Below, piece by piece: positions 43,272-54,289 of a DNA stretch of 64,000 nucleotides. The stretch lies in assembly GCA_913775975.1 (NCBI GenBank), contig CAJYLQ010000020.1, positions 1 through 64,000 of the forward strand, read 5' to 3'. The notes beneath the pieces are model-generated. The model was given only the letters and a program-made list of their open reading frames with translations, ran no database searches and was not told the DNA's origin. The position numbers and the translations under genes were made by a program. This DNA comes from an uncultured Sphingomonas sp. (GTDB taxonomy: Bacteria; Pseudomonadota; Alphaproteobacteria; Sphingomonadales; Sphingomonadaceae). Positions within the stretch are counted from its first letter, which is position 1. Every line of letters begins with the position of its first letter.

Positions 43272-44699
43272 TTACTTGTAGCAGACCTTCTTCACGGCCT
43301 TCACGATCCGCGGCGCGTCGATCAGCGCCAGCTTTTCGAGGTTCGCGGCATAGGGCAGCGGCACGTCCTCGTTGGCGACGCGCAGCACGGGGGCGTCGAG
43401 ATCGTCGAAGCCCTCTTCCATGCAGATCGCCATGATCTCCGACGCGATCGAGCAGGTCGGCCAGCCCTCTTCCGCCACCACGAGGCGGTTGGTCTTGGCC
43501 AGGCTCTTCAGCACCGTGTCCTTGTCGAGCGGACGCAGCGTGCGCAGATCGATGACCTCCGCGTCGATCCCCTCGCCAGCCAGCTGCTCGGCGGCTTCCA
43601 GCGCCAGGCCGACGCCGATCGAGTAGGACACGATCGTCACGTCCTTGCCCTCGCGCATGATCCGCGCCTTGCCGATCGGAAGCACCCAGTCGTCCAGCTT
43701 GGGCACGTCGAACGAGCGGCCGTACATCAGCTCGTTTTCCAAAAACACGACCGGATCCTCGGACCGGATCGCCGCCTTCATCAGCCCCTTCGCATCCGCC
43801 GCGTCATAGGGCGCGATCACGATCAGGCCCGGCACGCTGGCATACCACGGGCCGTAGTTCTGCGAATGCTGCGCACCCACGCGGCTGGCGGCACCGTTGG
43901 GGCCGCGGAACACGATCGGGCAGCGCATCTGGCCGCCGGACATGTAGTTCGTCTTGGCGGCCGAATTGATGATGTGGTCGATCGCCTGCATCGCGAAGTT
44001 GAACGTCATGAACTCGACGATCGGCTTCAGCCCGCCCATCGCCGCGCCCGTGCCGATGCCGGCAAAGCCATATTCGGTGATCGGCGTGTCGATGACGCGC
44101 CGCTCGCCGAACTCATCGAGCAGCCCCTGCGTCACCTTGTAGGCGCCCTGATATTGCGCGACCTCCTCGCCCATCACGAAGACGCGGTCGTCGGCGCGCA
44201 TCTCCTCGGCCATCGCGTCGCGCAGCGCCTCGCGGACGGTGGTGCGCACCATCTCGGTGCCGGCGGGAATCGCGGGATCGGCGACCTCGGGCTTGTGGCC
44301 CGCCGCGTCGAACAGCTGGCGCGCGCCGGTGTCGACCTTCTCCTGCGCGGGGTGCGCCGAATCCTCGACCGTGTCCGCCTTCTTGCCTTCGTCCGCCGAA
44401 GCGGCGGGGGCTGGGCTGTCGTCCTTGGTCGCGGCGGCGGCGGTCGAGGCATCCTCGCCCTCGCCGGCCAGCAGCATGATCGCGGTGCCGACCTTCACAT
44501 TGTCGGTGCCCTCGGCGACCAGGATCTTCGCGACGGTGCCTTCATCGACCGCCTCGAACTCCATCGTCGCCTTGTCCGTCTCGATCTCGGCCATGATGTC
44601 GCCGGACTTTACGGTGTCGCCTTCCTTCACCAGCCACTTGGCGAGCGTGCCCTCCTCCATGGTCGGGGACAGGGCCGGCATCTTGATCTCGATCGCCAT
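43272..44699 (-). CDS. pdhB: Pyruvate dehydrogenase E1 beta with N-terminal lipoyl domain
   Basis: A 475-residue subunit. Residues 1-80 are a lipoyl domain ([13 protein letters not shown], with the lipoylated Lys in [10 protein letters not shown]); an Ala/Lys/Asp-rich linker to about 145 follows; then the transketolase-like E1 beta ([46 protein letters not shown]). This fusion is typical of Rhizobiales and sphingomonads. It decarboxylates pyruvate with PdhA in the multienzyme complex. One base separates it from pdhA. Confidence 0.95.
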   Translation of the reverse strand: MAIEIKMPALSPTMEEGTLAKWLVKEGDTVKSGDIMAEIETDKATMEFEAVDEGTVAKILVAEGTDNVKVGTAIMLLAGEGEDASTAAAATKDDSPAPAASADEGKKADTVEDSAHPAQEKVDTGARQLFDAAGHKPEVADPAIPAGTEMVRTTVREALRDAMAEEMRADDRVFVMGEEVAQYQGAYKVTQGLLDEFGERRVIDTPITEYGFAGIGTGAAMGGLKPIVEFMTFNFAMQAIDHIINSAAKTNYMSGGQMRCPIVFRGPNGAASRVGAQHSQNYGPWYASVPGLIVIAPYDAADAKGLMKAAIRSEDPVVFLENELMYGRSFDVPKLDDWVLPIGKARIMREGKDVTIVSYSIGVGLALEAAEQLAGEGIDAEVIDLRTLRPLDKDTVLKSLAKTNRLVVAEEGWPTCSIASEIMAICMEEGFDDLDAPVLRVANEDVPLPYAANLEKLALIDAPRIVKAVKKVCYK

Positions 44700-44700
44700 C

Positions 44701-45741
44701 TCAGTAACGCTCCACCAGCACGTCGGTATACAGTTCGGCCGCATCCGGCTCGGGGGTCTGTTCGGCGAAGTCGGCCGCCTCGTTGACCTGCTTGCGGATC
44801 GCCTGTTCCAGCGTCTTCAGCTCGTCCTCCTTGACGCCGCGCTCTTCCAGCAGGCGCTTCACATGCTCGATCGGGTCGGACTTGTCGCGGACGGCCTGCA
44901 CCTCCTCGCGGCTGCGATACTTGGCCGGGTCGGACATGGAGTGGCCGCGATAGCGATAGGTCTTCATCTCGAGGATGATCGGCCCCTTGCCCGCGCGCAC
45001 CCAGGCCAGCGCCTCCTCGGCGGCACCGCGACAGGCCAGCACGTCCATGCCGTCCACCTGGATGCCCGGGATGCGGAAGCTCTCGCCGCGGCGATACAGC
45101 TGATCCTCCGAAGAGGCGCGGCTGACCGCCGTGCCCATCGCATACTGGTTGTTCTCGATCACGAAGATGATGGGGAGCTTCCACAGCTCCGCCATGTTGA
45201 AGCTCTCGTACACCTGGCCCTGGTTTGCGGCGCCGTCGCCGAAATAGGCCATGCAGACGCCGCCATCGCCGTTGTACTTGCTCTTGAAGGCAAGACCGGC
45301 CCCCAGCGACACCTGCGCGCCCACGATGCCGTGGCCGCCATAGAACTTATGCTCGGTGGAGAACATGTGCATCGAGCCGCCCTTGCCGCGGCTGATACCA
45401 GCCCCGCGCCCGGTCAGCTCGGCCATGATGACCTGCGGATCGATGCCATAGGCCAGCATGTGGCCATGGTCGCGATAGCCGGTGATGACCGAATCCCGCT
45501 CACCGTCGAGCGCGGACTGCAGGCCCACCGCCACCGCTTCCTGACCGATATACAGGTGGCAGAAGCCGCCGATCAGGCCCAGGCCGTACAGCTGCCCCGC
45601 CTTTTCCTCGAACCGGCGGATCAGCAGCATCTCCTTGTAGAACTGGAGAAGCTCCTCGTTGGTCGCCTGATAGGGTTGCGGCTCGCCGGGGCGCTCGCGG
45701 TTGGGGATGGGGGGTTCAGGAGCGCGGGGGGCTTTGGCCAC
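44701..45741 (-). CDS. pdhA: Pyruvate dehydrogenase E1 alpha
   Basis: A 346-residue TPP-dependent subunit. The TPP motif spans [17 protein letters not shown] to NNQYAMGT; the phosphorylation-loop region [16 protein letters not shown] and [10 protein letters not shown] are conserved. The start is GTG 45741. With pdhB it forms E1; E2 and E3 are not in the window. It diverges from the MFS gene over 124 bases. Confidence 0.96.
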   Translation of the reverse strand: MAKAPRAPEPPIPNRERPGEPQPYQATNEELLQFYKEMLLIRRFEEKAGQLYGLGLIGGFCHLYIGQEAVAVGLQSALDGERDSVITGYRDHGHMLAYGIDPQVIMAELTGRGAGISRGKGGSMHMFSTEHKFYGGHGIVGAQVSLGAGLAFKSKYNGDGGVCMAYFGDGAANQGQVYESFNMAELWKLPIIFVIENNQYAMGTAVSRASSEDQLYRRGESFRIPGIQVDGMDVLACRGAAEEALAWVRAGKGPIILEMKTYRYRGHSMSDPAKYRSREEVQAVRDKSDPIEHVKRLLEERGVKEDELKTLEQAIRKQVNEAADFAEQTPEPDAAELYTDVLVERY

Positions 45742-45865
45742 AGGTGAAACCTTGTTTTCCGTGTGCGATGCCCGCGCCTATAGTCTCCCTTTGCGGGCAA
45801 GAGCAATTGCCTCGCCATCGGGTGGTTGCCCTTTGTCCGAAGCCGGGCCTACACCGCCCTGCGAA

Positions 45866-47158
45866 ATGACCGATCCGATCACCCCGCCAACCCATCCGCT
45901 GCGCATCGCCAATTTCCGGGCCTATTGGCTGTCGCGATTCGCGGGCACGGTGGCACTGTCGGCGCTGGCAATCGTGATCGGCTGGCAGGTGTACAGCACC
46001 GCCCGGCTGACGATGAGCATCCGGGATTCAGCCTTCCTGCTCGGCATGATCGGCGTCGCGCAGTTCGTCCCCCTTTTCCTGCTGACGCCCGTCGTCGGGC
46101 TGGTGGCGGACAGTATCGACCGGCGCTGGATCGTGCGCGCGACGACGGCGCTGCTGGTCGCGACCGCCGCGATCCTCGGGCTGTGCACCTGGGCGGGCGT
46201 GCTGGGCCTGCCGGCGCTGTTCGGCGCGGCGATCTTCATCGGCATCGCGCGCGCCTTTTCAGGGCCCGCCTATTCCGCGCTGGCGCCCAATCTGGTGCCG
46301 CGCGAATCGCTGCCGACCGCGATCGCAGTCAGCTCGATCGCATGGCAGGTGGGCACGATCGCGGGGCCGTCGGTCGGCGGCCTGCTCTATGCGATCCATC
46401 CCGACGTCGCCTACGCCACCATCGCGGCGCTGTTCACGATCGCGCTGGGCGGCATCTTCCTGATCGGCAAGGTGCCGCAGCCGCCCGCCCAAAAGGACCG
46501 GCGGCCGCTGATCCGCATCCTGGAGGGGTTCGCCTATGTCCGGCGCAACCGGCTGGTGCTGGCGGCGATCACGCTGGACCTGTTCGCCGTGCTGCTGGCG
46601 GGCGCGACCGCGCTGCTGCCCATCTACGCCCGCGACATCCTGCATGTCGGCTCGTCGGGCCTGGGGTTCCTCGCGGCGGGCATGGGGATCGGTGCGGCCA
46701 GCACCGCCATCTTCTTCTCGTTCCGGCCGATGACGTCGAACGTCGGGGTGAAGATGCTGATCGCGGTCGTCGTGTTCGGCCTCGCCATCCTGACGTTCGG
46801 CATATCGACCAATTTCTGGCTGAGCCTCGCCGCGCTGGTGACGGCGGGATGCGCGGACATGGTGTCCGTCTATGTCCGGTCCTCGCTGATCCAGCTGCAC
46901 ACGCCCGATCACATGCGCGGCCGGGTCAGCGCGGTGTCGCAGCTGACCATTTCCGCCTCCAACGAGCTGGGCGAAGCGGAAAGCGGCCTGCTCGCCTTCC
47001 TGCTCGGGCCGGTCGGCGCGGTCGTCTTCGGCGGCGTCGGCGCGATCGCCGTCACGCTGCTCTGGGCGCGCCTGTTCCCGGAACTGAAGCGCGCGCGGAC
47101 CTTTGACCCGCCAGAGATCCTGCATACCGAATCCCAACACGGAGTAGCGCAGCCATGA
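45866..47158 (+). CDS. MFS transporter, EntS-like (MFS_3) exporter
   Basis: A 430-residue inner-membrane protein with twelve predicted helices. The [27 protein letters not shown] opening, loop [12 protein letters not shown] between helices 2 and 3, and [12 protein letters not shown] near the end place it in the enterobactin-exporter-like MFS_3 group. The substrate is unknown. ATG 45866. It overlaps cysK by four bases. Confidence 0.88.
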   Translation: MTDPITPPTHPLRIANFRAYWLSRFAGTVALSALAIVIGWQVYSTARLTMSIRDSAFLLGMIGVAQFVPLFLLTPVVGLVADSIDRRWIVRATTALLVATAAILGLCTWAGVLGLPALFGAAIFIGIARAFSGPAYSALAPNLVPRESLPTAIAVSSIAWQVGTIAGPSVGGLLYAIHPDVAYATIAALFTIALGGIFLIGKVPQPPAQKDRRPLIRILEGFAYVRRNRLVLAAITLDLFAVLLAGATALLPIYARDILHVGSSGLGFLAAGMGIGAASTAIFFSFRPMTSNVGVKMLIAVVVFGLAILTFGISTNFWLSLAALVTAGCADMVSVYVRSSLIQLHTPDHMRGRVSAVSQLTISASNELGEAESGLLAFLLGPVGAVVFGGVGAIAVTLLWARLFPELKRARTFDPPEILHTESQHGVAQP

Positions 47159-48075
47159 AGGCCAACACGATACTGGAAACGATCGGCCGCACCCCGCACA
47201 TCCGCGTGCAGCGGCTGTTCCCCGGCTCCGAGGTGTGGATCAAGTCCGAACGGTCGAACCCCGGCGGCTCGATCAAGGACCGGATCGCACTGGCGATGGT
47301 CGAGGCGGCGGAGGCCTCCGGCGACCTGAAGCCGGGCGGCACGATCATCGAGCCGACCAGCGGCAACACCGGCATCGGCCTGGCGCTGGTCGCGGCGGTG
47401 AAGGGATACAAGCTCGTCCTCGTCATGCCCGAAAGCATGTCGCTGGAACGCCGGCGGCTGATGCTGGCCTATGGCGCCAGCTTCGACCTGACGCCGCGCG
47501 AGAAGGGGATGAAGGGCGCGATCGAGCGCGCGATCGAGCTGGTGTCCGAAACGCCCGGCGCCTGGATGCCGCAGCAGTTCGAGAATGCCGCGAACATCGA
47601 CGTCCATGTCCGCACCACCGCGCAGGAGATCCTGGAGGACTTCCGCGATTCGCCGATCGACGTCATCATCACCGGCGTCGGCACGGGCGGCCATATCACC
47701 GGCGTCGCGGAGACGCTGAAAAAGACGTGGCCCGACCTGAAGGTCTATGCCGTCGAGCCCGCCGCCTCGCCCGTCATCTCCGGCGGCCAGCCGGGCCCGC
47801 ATCCGATCCAGGGCATCGGCGCGGGCTTCGTGCCGAAGAACCTGCACACGCAGGCGCTCGACGGCGTGATCGAGGTCGACGCCGCCGTCGCGAAGGACAT
47901 GGCCCGCCGCGCCGCGCGCGAGGAGGGGATGCTGGTCGGCATCTCGTCGGGCGCGACGCTGGCCGCGATCCTGCAGAAGCTGCCCGACCTGCCCGATGGC
48001 GCGCGCGTGCTTGGCTTCAACTACGACACGGGCGAACGCTATCTGTCTGTCCCGGACTTCCTGCCCGAACAGTGA
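47155..48075 (+). CDS. cysK: Cysteine synthase A
   Basis: A 306-residue PLP enzyme making cysteine from O-acetylserine and sulfide. The PLP Lys is in [12 protein letters not shown], the substrate loop is [12 protein letters not shown], the phosphate-binding loop [11 protein letters not shown], and the C-terminal SSGATLA is present. The ATGA overlap with the MFS gene and GTGA overlap with the hydrolase gene show one operon. Confidence 0.95.
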   Translation: MKANTILETIGRTPHIRVQRLFPGSEVWIKSERSNPGGSIKDRIALAMVEAAEASGDLKPGGTIIEPTSGNTGIGLALVAAVKGYKLVLVMPESMSLERRRLMLAYGASFDLTPREKGMKGAIERAIELVSETPGAWMPQQFENAANIDVHVRTTAQEILEDFRDSPIDVIITGVGTGGHITGVAETLKKTWPDLKVYAVEPAASPVISGGQPGPHPIQGIGAGFVPKNLHTQALDGVIEVDAAVAKDMARRAAREEGMLVGISSGATLAAILQKLPDLPDGARVLGFNYDTGERYLSVPDFLPEQ

Positions 48076-49400
48076 GCGCGCCCAAGCGGCCCGGCCCCGT
48101 CCAGCGGGTCGTTCTGATCCTGATCGCCGGTGCCGCCATTGCGGTGCCGGCGTTCCTCGTGTCGCACCCCGCGACGCCGCCCGCCGTCGCCCATGGCCGC
48201 AAGGTCGTGCCGCCGCGCCGCGTCGTGCCGGCGGCGGAAATCCCCGCCGTCGCCCCGGTCGAGCTGGTAGACCTGACGCCGGAGGAGGCGCGCGCCTACA
48301 ACGCCGACGTCCCCTTCTTCGACGGGCCGAACCCGGCCGCGCGGCCGTTCCGCCTGCGCGGCGCGGCGATCGACGTGGCACGCGCGACCGACTGCCTCGC
48401 GGCGGCGGAGCTGTACGAGGCGGGGAACGATCCCGCCGGGCAGCGCGCGGTCGCGCAGGTCGTGCTGAACCGCGTCCGCCACCCCGCCTTTCCCAAGACG
48501 ATCTGCGGCGTGGTGTTCGAGGGACAGGAGCGGCGCACCGGCTGCCAGTTCACCTTCTCCTGCGACGGCGCGCTGACCCGCTGGTCGCCGCCACCCGCGA
48601 TGTGGACGCGCGCGCGCGCCATCGCGACGGCCGCGCTGACCGGCACCGTCGATCGCAAGGTCGGCTATGCCACCCATTATCATACCGACTGGGTCGTGCC
48701 CTATTGGCAGTCCAGCCTGGACAAGATCGCACGCGTCGGCCCCCACCTCTTCTTTCGCTGGGCCGGCTGGTGGGGCACGCCGGGCGCGTTCAACCGCCAG
48801 GTCGCCGCGACCGAGCCGGTGATCGAGAAGCTCGCCGCCGTCTCCGACGCGCACCGCACCCGCGCCGTGGCTGACGAGGTGCAGACCGCGCAAGAAGAGG
48901 CGGCCGCTGTGCTCGCGGCATCGGCGCCCGGCGCCGCCATCGCGCCCGGCGCGGCGCTCGCGGTCGGCACGGTGCCGGCGGCGGCGGCCGGCGAGACGGA
49001 CAGCTTCCTCGTCACCCTGCCGGCAGGCACCGCGCCGGAGGCCTATCCCGCCCTCGCCGCCACCACCTGCGGCACGCGCCCGCACTGCAAGTATCTCGGC
49101 TGGACGGACGCGAAGGCGGTTCCGAAACCCGGCCATGCACCGGACGCCACGCAGCTGGCCGCGATGGCGTTCAGCTATCTGCGCGACCGGCCGGCGGGGC
49201 TGGAGCGGACCTTGTGGAACTGCACGCTCTACCCGCGCACGCGGCCGGGCGGCTGTATGCGGCGGCAGCCCACCGACGCGGCGGCCGGCAAGCCGGTCTC
49301 GGCACCGTCCGCGATCGGCCGGGGGCCGGCGGACCTGTCCGGCGTCCGCCGCGCGACATCGCCGTCACCGGCCGCTGCTGCCGGCGGCGGGGCAGGCTGA
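48072..49400 (+). CDS. SleB-type cell wall hydrolase
   Basis: A 442-residue exported protein from GTG 48072. An N-terminal anchor ([18 protein letters not shown]) precedes a Pro-rich linker; the SleB/Hydrolase_2 domain (about 105-230) has [24 protein letters not shown] with the probable catalytic Glu, and [11 protein letters not shown]. The C-terminal 200 residues are Ala/Pro-rich with a few cysteines. It would cleave peptidoglycan glycan strands as a lytic transglycosylase. Third gene of the MFS-cysK operon, an unusual pairing. Confidence 0.87.
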   Translation: MSAPKRPGPVQRVVLILIAGAAIAVPAFLVSHPATPPAVAHGRKVVPPRRVVPAAEIPAVAPVELVDLTPEEARAYNADVPFFDGPNPAARPFRLRGAAIDVARATDCLAAAELYEAGNDPAGQRAVAQVVLNRVRHPAFPKTICGVVFEGQERRTGCQFTFSCDGALTRWSPPPAMWTRARAIATAALTGTVDRKVGYATHYHTDWVVPYWQSSLDKIARVGPHLFFRWAGWWGTPGAFNRQVAATEPVIEKLAAVSDAHRTRAVADEVQTAQEEAAAVLAASAPGAAIAPGAALAVGTVPAAAAGETDSFLVTLPAGTAPEAYPALAATTCGTRPHCKYLGWTDAKAVPKPGHAPDATQLAAMAFSYLRDRPAGLERTLWNCTLYPRTRPGGCMRRQPTDAAAGKPVSAPSAIGRGPADLSGVRRATSPSPAAAAGGGAG

Positions 49401-49431
49401 CCCACCCCGCCGGCCGGCATGACGCGCGTCG

Positions 49432-51246
49432 TCAGGCCGCGGCGAACATTTCCGGGGGCAGCGCCATGATCGTGTCCGCCCCGCCCTCGATCGTGCGGCG
49501 CAGCGCGCCGGCACCCGGCAGGATGCGATCCGCGAAGAACCGTGCCGTGACCAGCTTGGCGTCGAGGAACGCGGCTCCGAAGCGGCCGTCGCCCTCCCCC
49601 GCCGCCTTCAGCCGCGAAGCGGCGCTCGCCATGCGCAGCCACATCAGGCCCGTCGCGACCAGCCCGGTCAGATGCATATAGGGCACCGCGCCCGCGCCGA
49701 CATTGTTCGGGTTCTGCATCCCGTTCGCCATGAACCACATGGTCGCCGCCTGCATCTCGCCCAGCGCCTTGCCCAGCCGCTCGGCGATACCGGCGATGGC
49801 GGGATCGGCCTTCGCCGCCGCGACCTCCTCGGTCACGATGCGGAACAGCGCCTGCACCGCGCGGCCGCCATTCTGCGCCAGCTTGCGGCCGACCAGATCC
49901 ATCGCCTGCACGCCGTTCGTGCCCTCATAGATCTGCGCGATCCGGGCATCGCGGACATATTGCTCCATCCCCCATTCGCGGATGTAACCGTGGCCGCCAT
50001 AGACCTGCTGCGCGTTCGTCGCGATTTCATAGCCCTTGTCGGTGCCGACGCCCTTGATGACCGGGGTCAGCAGGCCGATCAGGTCGGCGGCCAGCTGCCG
50101 CTCGCCCTCGTCCGCAGCCTTGTGCTCCAGATCGACCTGCAGCGCGCCCCACAGGCACAGGGCGCGCAGACCCTCCGTCCACGCCTTCGCCTCCATCAGC
50201 ATCCGGCGCACGTCGGGGTGGACGAACAGCGTATCCGCCTTCTCGCCCGGCTCGGCCGGCCCGGTCAGCGCACGCCCCTGCCGCCGGTCGCGGGCATAGT
50301 CGACCGCGTTCTGGTATGCCGTCTCGGCCACCCCCAGCCCCTGCAGGCCGACGCCCAGCCGCGCGGCGTTCATCATGATGAACATCGCGGCGAGCCCCTT
50401 CATCTCCTCGCCGACCAGCCAGCCGGTCGCCCCGTCATAGTTCATGACGCAGGTGGAGTTGCCGTGGATGCCCATCTTGTGTTCGATCGAACCGCACGAC
50501 ACCGCATTGCGCGCGCCCAGCGAGCCGTCGTCGTTGACCATCACCTTGGGCACGACGAACAGGCTGATCCCCTTCGACGTATCCGGTGCGCCGGGCGTCT
50601 TGGCGAGGACGAGGTGGATGATGTTGTCGGTCAGGTCATGCTCGCCGGCGGAGATGAAGATCTTCGTGCCGGTGATCGCATAGCTGCCGTCGCCCGTCGG
50701 CTCCGCCCGGGTGCGGATCAGGCCCAGATCGGTGCCGCACTGCGGCTCGGTCAGGTTCATCGTGCCGCCCCACTCGCCCGACACCATGCGGGGCAGGTAC
50801 TTCGCCTTCTGCTCCTCCGATCCCTTCACCAGCAACGCCGCGATCGCGCCATGGGCCAGGCCCGGATACATGGCGAAGGCCATGTTGGCGGAGATCATAT
50901 ATTCCTGGAACGCGGTGGAGACGACGTGCGGCATCGCCTGCCCGCCAAAGGCTTCCGGCGCGGACAAGGTGCCCCAGCCCGACTCGACGAATCGGCGATA
51001 CGCCTCCTTGAAGCCTGGCGGGGTCGTGACCGACCCGTCGTCATGCCGGGTGCAGCCATGCTGGTCGCCGACCTGGTTGAGCGGGAACAGCACATCGGCG
51101 ACGAAGCGCCCGCCCTCCTCCAGAACGGCATCGACCGTATCGGGGGTGGCGGCGGCGAAGCCATCGACATTGGCATGGCGATCGAGCCCGACGACATGCT
51201 CCAGAACGAAGCGCGTGTCGCGGACGGGGGGCGTGTAGCGGGGCAT
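49432..51246 (-). CDS. Acyl-CoA dehydrogenase, long C-terminal form
   Basis: A 604-residue flavoprotein oxidising acyl-CoA at the alpha-beta bond. FAD-binding strands MNLTEPQCGTDLG and KIFISAGEHD, the helical domain with ARLGVGLQGLGVAETAYQNA, and the catalytic Glu in QIYEGTNGVQAMDLVGRKL are present; about 120 extra C-terminal residues match the AcdA/DUF3471-tailed group. Downstream of the MerR gene by four bases, so probably under its control. Confidence 0.93.
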   Translation of the reverse strand: MPRYTPPVRDTRFVLEHVVGLDRHANVDGFAAATPDTVDAVLEEGGRFVADVLFPLNQVGDQHGCTRHDDGSVTTPPGFKEAYRRFVESGWGTLSAPEAFGGQAMPHVVSTAFQEYMISANMAFAMYPGLAHGAIAALLVKGSEEQKAKYLPRMVSGEWGGTMNLTEPQCGTDLGLIRTRAEPTGDGSYAITGTKIFISAGEHDLTDNIIHLVLAKTPGAPDTSKGISLFVVPKVMVNDDGSLGARNAVSCGSIEHKMGIHGNSTCVMNYDGATGWLVGEEMKGLAAMFIMMNAARLGVGLQGLGVAETAYQNAVDYARDRRQGRALTGPAEPGEKADTLFVHPDVRRMLMEAKAWTEGLRALCLWGALQVDLEHKAADEGERQLAADLIGLLTPVIKGVGTDKGYEIATNAQQVYGGHGYIREWGMEQYVRDARIAQIYEGTNGVQAMDLVGRKLAQNGGRAVQALFRIVTEEVAAAKADPAIAGIAERLGKALGEMQAATMWFMANGMQNPNNVGAGAVPYMHLTGLVATGLMWLRMASAASRLKAAGEGDGRFGAAFLDAKLVTARFFADRILPGAGALRRTIEGGADTIMALPPEMFAAA

Positions 51247-51250
51247 CCTC

Positions 51251-51682
51251 TCAATCCTTCCGGTGATCGTGGGCGCCGCCGTTTTCGACGGTCGCGATGA
51301 AGTCGGTCAGTTCGGCGATGGCGGCATCGATATCGTGCTTCTGCGCCTCCAGCGCGGCGACGCGCGCGCGGCATCGCTCGATCGTCACCTGTCGCTGGAC
51401 GCGCCGGCCGTCGCCCAGATCGTACAGGTCGATCATCTCGCGAATCTCGCCCAGCGAGAAACCGACGCGCTTGCCACGCAGGATCCACGCCAGCCGCGAT
51501 CGGTCGCGATGCGAATAGATACGCTGGGTGCCGCGCCGCGCCGGGGCGATCAGGCCCTCGTCCTCATAGAACCGCAGCGCGCGGGCGGTGACGGCGAACT
51601 CGTCGCACAGGTCGGTGATCGAGTAGCAGTCGCGATCCGCATGGGGCGCAACGGGCGCGTAGGAGGCAACGGCGTCGTCCAT
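51251..51682 (-). CDS. MerR-family regulator, LiuR-like
   Basis: A 143-residue regulator. The MerR HTH reads YSITDLCDEFAVTARALRFYEDEGLIAPARRGTQRIYSHRDRSRLAWIL, then a coiled dimerisation helix; no metal-binding cysteines in the tail. This is the branch that represses branched-chain amino-acid and acyl-CoA degradation genes (LiuR). The acyl-CoA dehydrogenase directly downstream and a TTGACGT-type site upstream agree. Confidence 0.88.
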   Translation of the reverse strand: MDDAVASYAPVAPHADRDCYSITDLCDEFAVTARALRFYEDEGLIAPARRGTQRIYSHRDRSRLAWILRGKRVGFSLGEIREMIDLYDLGDGRRVQRQVTIERCRARVAALEAQKHDIDAAIAELTDFIATVENGGAHDHRKD

Positions 51683-51703
51683 CCGCCAGCATTTACATGA
51701 CGC

Positions 51704-51718
51704 TTACGTCAACGTCAA
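51704..51718 (-). promoter_or_regulatory. LiuR-like operator
   Basis: TTGACGTTGACGTAA on the minus strand, 22 bases before the MerR start codon, resembles the TTTACGTTAACGTAAA-type site of LiuR regulators. It overlaps a possible -35 TTGACG and the stop codon of the upstream lipoprotein gene. Confidence 0.45.
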
Positions 51719-52218
51719 TCGCAGAGCCGTCGACCACCCCGGCCGCGCAGCATCGCCGCCTCGGAAGCCGACTCGCTCTGCCGCTTGACCTCCAGCGCGG
51801 CCAGCGTCGCCCGTCCGCGACAAGCCTTGCGGCAAGCAGCGGGCAGTTCGGCGGGAAAAGTGATCCGCTCCCCGTCGAAGCGCGCATCGATCCGGCAATC
51901 GCCCAGATCTATGCGAAGCGCCCCGCCGCGCCGGAACAGCGTGCCCGATGCCGAACAGCCCTGTCCGTCGCCATAGTCGGTGACGATGCCGATCCGCCGG
52001 CTGCCCGGTACAGCCCCCTCGACGATACACAACCGATCGGTATCGCGCGCCCATGCGCCGACCAGCGAGCCGGCGGCGGGATCGGCGATCAGCCCCTGCT
52101 CCACCGCAGCCGCCTCCAGCCGCGCGCCGGTATCGCCGGGCGCGGGGGCGTCGGGCGCGGAGCCGGCGCGACCGCATCCCGCCAGCATCAGCAGGGCCGC
52201 CAGCGCCCGGCGCTTCAT
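51715..52218 (-). CDS. Lipoprotein of unknown function
   Basis: A 167-residue protein beginning [19 protein letters not shown], a clear lipobox (LAGC) for lipidation at Cys15. The mature part has four further cysteines ([31 protein letters not shown]) that may form disulfides. Family unknown. Its ATGA overlaps the hisI stop. Confidence 0.75.
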   Translation of the reverse strand: MKRRALAALLMLAGCGRAGSAPDAPAPGDTGARLEAAAVEQGLIADPAAGSLVGAWARDTDRLCIVEGAVPGSRRIGIVTDYGDGQGCSASGTLFRRGGALRIDLGDCRIDARFDGERITFPAELPAACRKACRGRATLAALEVKRQSESASEAAMLRGRGGRRLCD

Positions 52219-52571
52219 GCGACGGGGACCAGTCCGTTCTCCGTGACGCGGCGATAGAAGCAGCTGGGCGCGCCGGTGTGACAGGCAGGCCCGGCCGGGT
52301 CGACGATCAGCCACAGCGCGTCCTGATCGCAGTCGACGCGCATTTCGACGACGCGCATGACGTTCCCAGACGTCTCGCCCTTCTTCCACAGCCGCCCCCG
52401 GCTGCGCGACCAGAAAGTCGCCTCGCCACTGCCCTGAGTCGCGGCGATCGCATCGGCGTTCATGTGCGCCACCATCAGCAGCGCACCTGCTCGATCGGTA
52501 ACGACAGCGGTAACGAGGCCCGCGGCATCGAAGCGCGGCAGAAATTCGAGCGTGGTATCTTGGTTGGACAT
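52215..52571 (-). CDS. hisI: Phosphoribosyl-AMP cyclohydrolase
   Basis: A 118-residue enzyme of the third step of histidine synthesis. The metal sites DCDQDA and the zinc ligand [11 protein letters not shown] are present, with [21 protein letters not shown] before them. It stands apart from other his genes and heads the lipoprotein-MerR-acyl-CoA dehydrogenase run. Confidence 0.95.
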   Translation of the reverse strand: MSNQDTTLEFLPRFDAAGLVTAVVTDRAGALLMVAHMNADAIAATQGSGEATFWSRSRGRLWKKGETSGNVMRVVEMRVDCDQDALWLIVDPAGPACHTGAPSCFYRRVTENGLVPVA

Positions 52572-52646
52572 CCGGCCCCTCTAGCGCGCGGCATCCCGCG
52601 ACGCCATGTCATGGACGCCCGCCCGGCAAGGGCGTAGGAGTTCGCG

Positions 52647-53690
52647 ATGCTTCAGCCCAGCGCCGCCTTCATGTCCAACGCCCGGCCGCGTCAGGTCGCT
52701 CACTGGCTATTCGTCGTGGCGGGCCTGATCGTCGCGATGGTCGTCGTCGGCGGGATTACCCGGCTGACCGAATCGGGCCTTTCGATCACGCAGTGGAAAC
52801 CGATCAGCGGCGTCATTCCGCCGCTGACCGATGCGGCGTGGCAGGCGGAGTTCGATCGCTACAAGCAGATTCCCGAATATCGCGCCTTCAACCAGAATAT
52901 GGACCTGGCCGGGTTCAAGGCGATCTTCTTCTGGGAATTCGCACACCGGCTGCTGGGGCGGGTGATCGGCATCGCCTTCGCGCTGCCGCTGCTGTGGTTC
53001 GCGATCAAGCGGCGCATCCCGGCGGGCTATGGCTGGCGGCTGACCGCGATCCTGATGCTGGGCGCGCTGCAGGGCGCGATCGGCTGGTGGATGGTCGCAT
53101 CCGGCCTGTCGGTGCGGACCGATGTCAGCCATATCCGGCTGGCGGTGCATCTGTGCACCGCGCTGGTCATCCTGGCCGGGACGGTTTGGACCGCGCTCGA
53201 CCTGCTGCATCTCGATCGCAAGGGCGCCTTCGCCGCCCCGGCGCGGCTGGTGCCGCTCGGCGCGCTCGCGATCGGGGTGCTGTTCGTCCAGATCGTCTGG
53301 GGTGCGTTCACCGCCGGGCTGGACGCGGGTTACGCCTTCTCGACCTGGCCGCGCATGGGCGACACCTTCTTCCCCGCGAACGTACCGATGCTGGCGCCGC
53401 TATGGAGCAATGCCGTAGACAATCCGGTCGTGGTGCAGTTCATCCATCGCTGGCTCGCCTTCGTGGCGGCGGCGGCGCTAATCGCGCTGGCCGTCGCGGT
53501 GACGCGGACGGGATCGCGCGCCGGCTTCGTCGTCACCGGCCTCGTGACGCTCCAGATCTTCCTCGGCGTCGCGACGCTGCTGACGGGGGTAAAGATCGAC
53601 ATCGCCGTCGCGCATCAGGCGAACGCCGCGTTGCTGCTGATCGCGGCCGTCACCGCCGCGCATCGACTCGGCCGCCGCGCCGTCGGGTAG
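52647..53690 (+). CDS. ctaA: Heme A synthase (Cox15/CtaA type 2)
   Basis: A 347-residue eight-helix membrane enzyme oxidising heme O to heme A for cytochrome oxidase. Four conserved heme-ligating His positions are seen in FAHRLLGR, AVHLCTAL, FIHRWLAF and AHQANAALL. GGITRLTESGLSITQWKP near the N-terminus is the Cox15 signature. A start at MSNARP (nine residues in) is possible. Confidence 0.95.
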   Translation: MLQPSAAFMSNARPRQVAHWLFVVAGLIVAMVVVGGITRLTESGLSITQWKPISGVIPPLTDAAWQAEFDRYKQIPEYRAFNQNMDLAGFKAIFFWEFAHRLLGRVIGIAFALPLLWFAIKRRIPAGYGWRLTAILMLGALQGAIGWWMVASGLSVRTDVSHIRLAVHLCTALVILAGTVWTALDLLHLDRKGAFAAPARLVPLGALAIGVLFVQIVWGAFTAGLDAGYAFSTWPRMGDTFFPANVPMLAPLWSNAVDNPVVVQFIHRWLAFVAAAALIALAVAVTRTGSRAGFVVTGLVTLQIFLGVATLLTGVKIDIAVAHQANAALLLIAAVTAAHRLGRRAVG

Positions 53691-53809
53691 CATAATACCC
53701 GTCAGGAAAGAGCCGGAAATCTTGACTTCAGCGGGGCGTTTCGCCAATGGGCACGGGTCCGCGCTGCCCCGAGGGGTGGCGCGCTCTCGTTTTGAAAGGT
53801 CTATCGCCC

Positions 53810-54289
53810 ATGAAGGCGCTCCTGAAGACCACCAAGTCGGCCAAGCCGCACGAGGTGGAGAAGAAGTGGCACATCGTCGACGCCACCGACCTCGTCGTCG
53901 GTCGTGCGGCGGTCGTGATCGCCAACGTCCTGCGCGGCAAGCACAAGACGTCGTTCACCCCGCACGTCGATTGCGGTGACAACGTCATCGTCATCAACGC
54001 CGACAAGATCCGCTTCACCGGCAACAAGGCCGCGCAGAAGGTCTATTACAAGCACACCGGCTACGCCGGCGGCATCAAGGGCATCACCGCCGCCAAGGTG
54101 CTGGAAGGCCGCTTCCCGGAGCGCGTTCTGGAAAAGGCCGTGGAGCGCATGATCCCGCGCGGGCCGCTCGGCCGCCAGCAGATGCGCAACCTGCGCATCT
54201 TCAAGGGCGCGGAGCATCCGCACGCCGCCCAGAACCCCGAGGCTCTCGACATCGCCGGCATGAGCCGCAAGAACAAGGTGGGCGCATAA
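53810..54289 (+). CDS. rplM: 50S ribosomal protein L13
   Basis: A 159-residue L13. [39 protein letters not shown] and [20 protein letters not shown] are conserved. ATG 53810, 119 bases after ctaA; TTGACT at about 53722 may be a promoter -35. The stop TAATG overlaps rpsI. Confidence 0.97.
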   Translation: MKALLKTTKSAKPHEVEKKWHIVDATDLVVGRAAVVIANVLRGKHKTSFTPHVDCGDNVIVINADKIRFTGNKAAQKVYYKHTGYAGGIKGITAAKVLEGRFPERVLEKAVERMIPRGPLGRQQMRNLRIFKGAEHPHAAQNPEALDIAGMSRKNKVGA

